Below are positions 58,103 to 64,000 of a DNA stretch of 64,000 bases, in pieces. Position 1 is the first letter of the stretch; the number at the start of each line of letters is the position of its first letter. The notes under the pieces were generated by a model. It made no database searches. It was not told where the DNA came from and worked only from the letters and a program-made list of their open reading frames with translations. The stretch is from Hemerocallis citrina (taxonomy: Eukaryota; Streptophyta; Magnoliopsida; Asparagales; Asphodelaceae). Where the stretch lies: the NCBI GenBank assembly GCA_017893485.1, contig CM030358.1:153401368-153465367 (forward strand). Reading direction: 5' to 3'. Made by a program: the position numbers and the translations under genes.

Positions 58103-58504
58103 GAGATAAGTGATTATTAGTAGTCATGAACAGAATAGTTCATGAGTCATCAATGATCTTCTTGTTACCGTAGTTACAGCACGACGCGCTCATTATTCGG
58201 CCGATTCCTCTTCATCAGCAAAATACCCTTTACCATCATCATCTCCTTGAACGGAAAGCCAAATACAGGGGAGACTATAGTCGATTTTTTTTATGCTCGA
58301 ACACCGGGTGTGAGATACAATACCACTAAGGTGGTTGTGATCATTTCCAGAAAAGGTCCTTTAGGGTTTGGTGAATATAGTAGATTGTGTTAAGATGTAG
58401 TTTTTTTTTGTACTTTTTTTGGGGCCACAATTTCTCTATTTGACAGTTAAAGATTAGAGAGTTTATTTATTTTTAATTTTTGTTGTCTCATTCTCCTATG
58501 AAGG

Positions 58505-60930
58505 ATGGAGATTGAAAATGAGGAATTACTAAGCCAGGATGTTCAGTCCAGTTGGAGGGATGTTGATGATGCATCTAAACCACTTGTTGGTTTAGTATTT
58601 GCAACCTTAGAAGATGGATTTGAATTTTATAAAACATATGCAAAATTATGCGGTTTTTCAGTACGAAAGTCTGCAACGATGGTTGATACTACTACAAAGG
58701 AGAGATATTCACAACAATTTGTTTGCTCAAAACAAGGCAAGCCGGTTGATACAACCGGTGATAATGAAGAATCTTCTTCAATTTTGATCAAGAGAAGGAA
58801 ACGGGCAATAACGAAAGAAGACTGTATGGCTCAAATACGAATCCAAAGGGATGTTGACGGGAGATGGTCAATCCGTAGGTTTGTTGAGGAGCACAGTCAT
58901 ATTTGTGTCACACCTCGAAAGCAACAATTTCTAAGACAGAATAGAAATGTATCTGAAGCACAAAAAAGCTTACTCAGTACTTTCAAAGAGGCTAATATAC
59001 GAACTTCAGAGTTTATGTCCTTCATGGAAATAGAAAATGAAGGTTTCAGTAATATTAATTGTACTGAAAAAGATATTAAAAATTCCTTGCAAAGAGAGAG
59101 GGATGGTATGAGACCTTATGATGTTGATATATTGTTGGAGCACTTCCAAGAGGAAAAAGAGATGAATCCTTCTTTCAGTTTTCATTACAAGGTTGATGAA
59201 GACAACAAATTAACTCATGTATTATGGGTTGATGCTATTGCCAGGAAGGCTTTCAAACATTTTGGTGACGTGCTAATTTTTGACACCACATATGATACCA
59301 ACGAATACAAGTTGGTTTTTGCGCCGTTCACCGGAGTTAATCAACATGGACAATCTGTAAATTTTGGTGCGGCATTTATAAATAAGGAGACCACCGATTC
59401 TTTTGTTTGGTTGTTTCAAAAATGGGGTGAAATAATGGGTGGGTCTCCACCAAAAGTGATCATCACGGACCAAGATCCTGCAATGGATAATGCAATTCGG
59501 ATGTGTTTTCCTGGTTCGAGCCACAGGCTTTGCATGTGGCACATTCTTAAAAAGCTTCCCGATAAGCTTGGTGGCCCGGGTTTGAATAGTGATTTTAGCA
59601 TTCCATTCCACAGTTGCATCTGGGAATCTGAGACCCCAGAAGAGTTTGAGATGAGATGGAATGACGTAATGCACGCTAACGTGCAAATTGCAGGTATTAC
59701 TTGTTTTAATAAATTATTCTTATGTTTGAACTTTTTTGTTCTTTTTTATTAGTACTTGATACATATCCCAATAACAGGTAGTCATTGGCTTTCTGACATT
59801 TATTTGCTTCGTGAGAAGTGGATACCGGCTTATGCCAAGCATATTTTTACTGCTGGTATTCGCACAACTCAGAGATCAGAAAGCATGAATGCTTTTGTTG
59901 ATAAGTATGTTAGCAGTAAAAATTCTCTACATGAATTTCTGACCAGATTTGAAAGGGCAATAAGGAAACAAAGACAGAATCAGTTAGCAGCTGACTACAC
60001 CACTCTGCATACCAAACCAAAGCTGCAAACAGGTTTTGAAATTGAGTCCCAAATGTCTGAACAGTACACTAGATCCAAATTTCATATATTTCAGGCTGAA
60101 CTAGTTGAAAGCTTGAATTATGCATCTTTAATGAAAGCTGACGATGGTAGTGTGCGACACTATATTGTCAGGAGAATGGCTAAGTCTGTACAGCATGATA
60201 AAACAAGAGATGTAGTTTACAAGGGGATGGATATTGCTGGGACTTGCACATGTAGTAAATTTGAAGTTGAGGGCATTCCTTGTAGACACATCCTCGTGGT
60301 ATTGAGGAATGAGTTTGTTGATTCCCTGCCTCAATGTTATATTTTAAAGAGGTGGACCGCCTCTGTAACTACCGAGATTGTATATGATGATGCTGGTGCT
60401 GAAATAATCGGTAGTTACGGTAGTCCACAAGATTTGGACATGGTGGAATTGTCTAATGAATTCAACAAAGTGATGAGGATTGCTCGCTCATCAAAGGAGA
60501 TGCGCCAAAAGGCGAAAACATTACTAGTTGGTGTTGTTGCAGAATTGCAACAAGATATGCCCCAAGAATCACAACAACCAACAACTAGTTCACTACCTAG
60601 AACAGTCCATATTCAAGTACCCGATATTGCAAAAACCAAGGGTAGTGGGAAGCGCATCAAAGGGGGTAGGGAGAAAGCATTGGAGATGGCTGCGAAACCA
60701 TTGAGAAAGTGTCGCTTGTGCAATAAAATGGTTAATCATGACAGTCGTACTTGTCCTTTAAAGCAAAGGTAAGTAATTAAATACAAAGTTTAAATTTTTT
60801 TGTAGTTAGTATAATTTTAATTTCGTTTTGTGAATATTAAACGTGTAGCTCTACTATAAATGAGTCACAAGCTTCTACTACAGTTCCAACAATGCAACCT
60901 ATAATAGAGGATCCTCCGAATATAGCATGA
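58505..60930 (+). CDS. FAR1/FHY3-like MULE transposase, three exons
   Basis: Exons 58505-59693, 59778-60768 and 60849-60930 join in frame to 753 codons plus TGA. Both introns have GT-AG borders (gtattac...aacag and gtaagt...tgtag). Domains: FAR1 DNA-binding zinc finger at about 30-140 (GFEFYKTYAKLCGFSVRKS); MULE transposase RNase H-like core at about 235-400 with VLIFDTTYDTNEY (Asp), VIITDQDPAMDNAI (Asp) and HRLCMWHILKKLP; SWIM zinc finger at about 550-580 (CTCSKFEVEGIPCRHILVV); and a C-terminal CCHC-like knuckle (CRLCNKMVNHDSRTC). No stop or frameshift is seen. In MULEs such proteins bind the inverted repeats and move the element. Relatives were domesticated as light-signalling factors. The flanking inverted repeats favour a transposon. 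The ATG is the first in frame. Confidence 0.9.
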
Positions 60931-61375
60931 ACTTTGCTGACTTATCTCTGTGTCTTTTGCAAGGTAAGTGTCATATATATCTGCCGTTATATTAGTTTAT
61001 TACATTCTAACACAATTATTAACTTAACCTACTTGTTTTGTTTGTTTGCAGGTAAATCATTCTCAGAAAAATAATGATGCCCAAGTTGGTAAAAAATTTC
61101 TAATTTGAAGTTCATATATTCTCTATTTAGTAGGCAATGATGAAAAGTATATGCAACTTGAATTTTGTTTTTGAACACTAGCCGGTGTGCCTTAATAAAG
61201 CGGCCCTAGTGTCCATTTCAAAATTCCAAATTTGACTCCATATGCAACCTGATTTAACTTCATGCGGCAGTGATGAAAAGTTTATGCATGATTTCATGTT
61301 TCATGATTATTGGATGGTGCTGAACTTCATGTTCATTTTGGTTTTGTTATGAGCCGAGAAGAGAGGAAGGGTTAA

Positions 61376-61534
61376 TTAATAAGGAATCGAAGTAGTATAC
61401 GCGATCTGATTTCATATAAGGGGTACACCCCTTTTACCCCTCTTAAAATCTGAAGAGAAAGGCAGAGTGAAGCTCAGCCGTCCGATCGTGATCAACTTTG
61501 ATCAGACGGCTGATCTTCTCCAGCTCCGATAAGT
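61376..61534 (-). repeat. Right terminal inverted repeat of MULE
   Basis: Inverse partner of 57112-57270, at roughly four-fifths identity by eye. It lies about 450 bp after the transposase stop. Confidence 0.85.
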
Positions 61535-61550
61535 TTTTACGGGATATTAA

Positions 61551-61800
61551 AGTGGTAATTGTTGTTTTTCTGAGCCGCCATGAATTTTTAAAATCCGAGT
61601 GAATGAGATAATGTTTTTTGTTGCACTATTTCTGAGCCTACAAGTTTTAACCATGAATGTGTATCATACGTACTTGAATTTTCTTCTATTTGATCAATAT
61701 TTTGGTGCAGGAATCGAAGAGAAAGAACGGGATGATCGTTAGCGCCGAACACATGATGAATATTTGATGAATGATACAAAGTTTGCATGCTACATGCTCT
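61551..61800 (+). other. DNA between MULE and satellite
   Basis: Non-coding. A splice-acceptor-like 'ttttggtgcag' at about 61701-61711 is followed by 17 open codons including ESKRKNGMIV, which could be a host exon fragment. Evidence is weak. Confidence 0.25.
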
Positions 61801-63190
61801 GTCGGTGTCTATCTGTGTCTGTACTGGGCTGTTTAAAATTTATACTTCATGCTCAAACTGTGTATGTTCTGGTCTCGCCCAAAAAATTTGTATACTTCAT
61901 GTACAATCTGTGTTGTTTGTGAGCTTTACAAATTTTGCTCAATTCATGGTCTGCCTGTGCTTGTTCTTGGCTGTTTTAAATTTTTTTACTTCATGCTCAA
62001 TCTGTGTTTGCTCTGGTCTGGAGGAAAAAATGAGACTTCATGCTCTATTTGTGTTGTTTATGAGCATTACAAATTTTGCAGCCATCTCCATGGTCTGCCT
62101 GTGCTTGTTCTTGGTTGTTTGAAATTTTTACGCTTCATGCTCAATCTGTGTTTGCTCTGGTCTGGAAGAAAAAAAGAGACTTCATGTTCTGTCTGTGTTG
62201 CTTATGAGCCTTACAAATTTTGCTCAATTCATGTCCTGCCTGTGCTTGTTCTTGGCTGTTTGAAATTTGTATACTTCATGCCCAATCTGTGTTTGCTCTG
62301 GTCTGGAAGAAAAAAAGAGACTTCATGTTCTGTCTGTGTTGTTTATGAGCCTTACAAATTTTGCTCAATTCATGTCCTGCCTGTGCTTGTTCTTGGCTGT
62401 TTTAAATTTTTTTACTTCATGCTCAATCTGTGTTTGCTCAGGTGTGGAGGGAAAAAAGATACTTCAAGTTGAGTCTGTGTTGTTTATGAGCTTCACAAAT
62501 TTTGATCAATTCATGGTCTGCCTGTGCTTGTTCTTGGCTGTTTGAAATTTGTATACTTCATGCCCAATCTGTGTTTGCTCTGGTCTGGAAGAAAAAAAGA
62601 GACTTCATGTTCTGTCTGTGTTGTTTATGAGCCTTACAAATTTTGCTCAATTCATGTCCTGCCTGTGCTTGTTCTTGGCTGTTTTAAATTTTTTTACTTC
62701 ATGCTCAATCTGTGTTTGCTCTGGTGTGGAGGGAAAAAAGATACTTCAAGTTGAGTCTGTGTTGTTTATGAGCCTTACAAATTTTGCTCAATTGATGGTC
62801 TGCCTGTGCTTGTTCTTGGCTGTTTTAAATTTTTTTACTTCATGCTCAATCTGTGTTTGCTCAGGTGTGGAGGGAAAAAAGATACTTCAAGTTGAGTCTG
62901 TGTTGTTTATGAGCTTCACAAATTTTGATCAATTCATGGTCTGCCTGTGCTTGTTCTTGGCTGTTTGAAATTTGTATACTTCATGCCCAATCTGTGTTTG
63001 CTCTGGTCTGGCCAAAAAATTAGACTTGATGTTCTGTCTGTGTTGATTATGAGCATCACAAATTTTGCTCACTTCATGGTCTGACTGTGCTTGTTCTTGG
63101 CTGTTTAAATTTTTTTTTCTCACTTTATGTTCAGTCTGTGTTGTTTGTGAGCTTTACAAATTTTGCAGACATCTTTTTAGGTCTGTGTTG
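61800..63190 (+). repeat. 141-bp satellite, about nine direct copies
   Basis: The marker 'gcctgtgcttgttcttgg' recurs near 61953, 62098, 62238, 62379, 62519, 62661, 62802 and 62943, with a variant near 63083. The spacing is close to 141 bp, that is 47 codons. Two monomer types differ in the middle ('tctggaagaaaaaaagagac' and 'gtggagggaaaaaagatac') and partly alternate. Because the period divides by three, frames stay open over many copies: 61849-62472 (207 codons), 62549-62968 (139), 61787-62122 (111). The predicted peptides are Cys/Phe/Leu-rich repeats. They could arise by chance from a stop-free monomer. Confidence 0.93.
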
Positions 63191-63700
63191 CTTCTCAGCT
63201 TATCTTATTTTGTTTAATTTGTTACTTCAAACTTTGAGCATGAAAATCAGGTGGACACGCCATATTACGTAATACACCCAAAAAAACACATAATTTCAAT
63301 CATTACATTAAGACAGTAATGAACAGATTATTTGCAAAAAATGGGATCTTCATATAATTGCAAAGTGATTGTTCACAAATTTTCTACAGCATAAGAAATA
63401 TTAATTTACAGCAAAGTACATTGTTTAATAAATGTCTGTAGATGACAAAATTTGCATAATTTGCTCCGCATATAAAATTTTGCCGTACTGCAGTCTTCAC
63501 TCACTCCAAAATGCACTTCATGCTGAAATCTACCTGAAATCAAAAGTAAACTGAAATTATTGAACATGGAGAAGACAAAGACAAACAGATAACAGATAGT
63601 CGATTCCAAAGAGAACAAAATTTCAAATAAATAATGTAGGCTCAGGAAAACAGAGTTTGAACCTGAAGTTCAAAAATCATGTAGTGTTAAATTTTCCTCC
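63191..63700. other. Spacer between inverted satellite arrays
   Basis: AT-rich unique sequence with no credible frame. It separates the direct array from its inverted counterpart and would be the loop of a large fold-back. Confidence 0.6.
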
Positions 63701-63719
63701 TCGATCAGAACCAACACCA

Positions 63720-64000
63720 AAATATCATGAAGTATGACAAAATTTGTAAGCTTAGAGCTAAGACAGACAGAGCATGTAGTTTACAAAATTTGTAATGCTC
63801 ATAAACAACACAAATAGAGCATGAAGTCTCATTTTTTCCTCCAGACCAGAGCAAACACAGATTGAGCATGAAGTATAAAAATTTTAAACAGCCAAGAACA
63901 AGCACAGGCAGACCATGAATTGAGCAAAATTTGTAAAGCTCATAAACAACACAGACAGAACATGAAGTCTCGTTTTCTCTACCAGACCAGACCAAACACA
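63720..64000 (-). repeat. 141-bp satellite, inverted copies, running off the window
   Basis: Read on the minus strand this is the same monomer (about two copies, with 'gcctgtgcttgttcttgg' complement near 63895). Together with 61800-63190 it forms a long inverted repeat. The array continues past the window end. Confidence 0.92.

Noticed and set aside
61551..61770. Candidate last exon of a host gene beside the MULE
   Set aside because: Only an acceptor-like site and 17 codons support it, which is too little to call.

Overview
The window looks like transposon-dense intergenic DNA of a flowering plant, probably a eudicot. It is AT-rich, shows plant-type families (Athila and chromovirus-like LTR elements, TRIMs, hAT, MULE with a FAR1-type transposase, Helitrons, L1-type LINEs), and carries fragments of plant genes (RPL31, a ZTP29-like zinc transporter, a tau glutathione S-transferase, a PGIP-like LRR gene, an F-box/LRR gene). 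I cannot name the species. No gene here is clearly an ordinary intact host gene. The only intact multi-exon coding sequence is a FAR1-like MULE transposase.

Layout. 1-2.8 kb: old LTR-element-like DNA with a CT microsatellite and a TATA-type promoter. 2.87-3.14 kb: small hAT-like element. 4.18-6.90 kb: solo LTR with target duplication (TSD). 7.59-14.43 kb: young Athila-type element on the minus strand (LTRs about 98.5% identical by eye, 5-bp TSD) lacking most of pol, inserted into older repeat DNA. 16.28-16.74 kb: solo TRIM LTR. 18.3-35 kb: a nest. A decayed autonomous Helitron (Rep/helicase, minus strand) is split at 20.42 kb by a chromovirus-like solo LTR that ends at 33.18 kb. That LTR carries a 5.1-kb hAT-like element holding RPL31 and ZTP29-like exon sequence. 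It also carries a Helitron that contains an autonomous hAT, whose transposase frame is broken by a second Helitron of the same family.

35.4-41.1 kb: an L1-type LINE with a 16-bp TSD, a threefold internal duplication in ORF1, a deleted reverse transcriptase, and a hAT-like element (itself holding a mini-Helitron) in the endonuclease. 41.9-42.9 kb: PGIP-like pseudogene. 44.9-45.8 kb: possible small spliced transcript. 45.78-47.75 kb: Helitron whose 5' end is tandemly repeated eight times and which carries a GST fragment. 47.9-48.9 kb: Mutator-like MITE with a hAT MITE inside. 50.5-55.6 kb: Helitron fragment and a LINE with an inverted 5' part, interrupted by a complete TRIM and a hAT-like element. 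55.6-57 kb: a second TRIM. 57.1-61.5 kb: MULE with long terminal inverted repeats and an apparently intact three-exon transposase. 61.8-64 kb: a 141-bp satellite in direct and then inverted orientation.

Most boundaries rest on matching TSDs, or on A/T flanks for Helitrons, that I read by eye. Family names rest on motif recognition without database searches.
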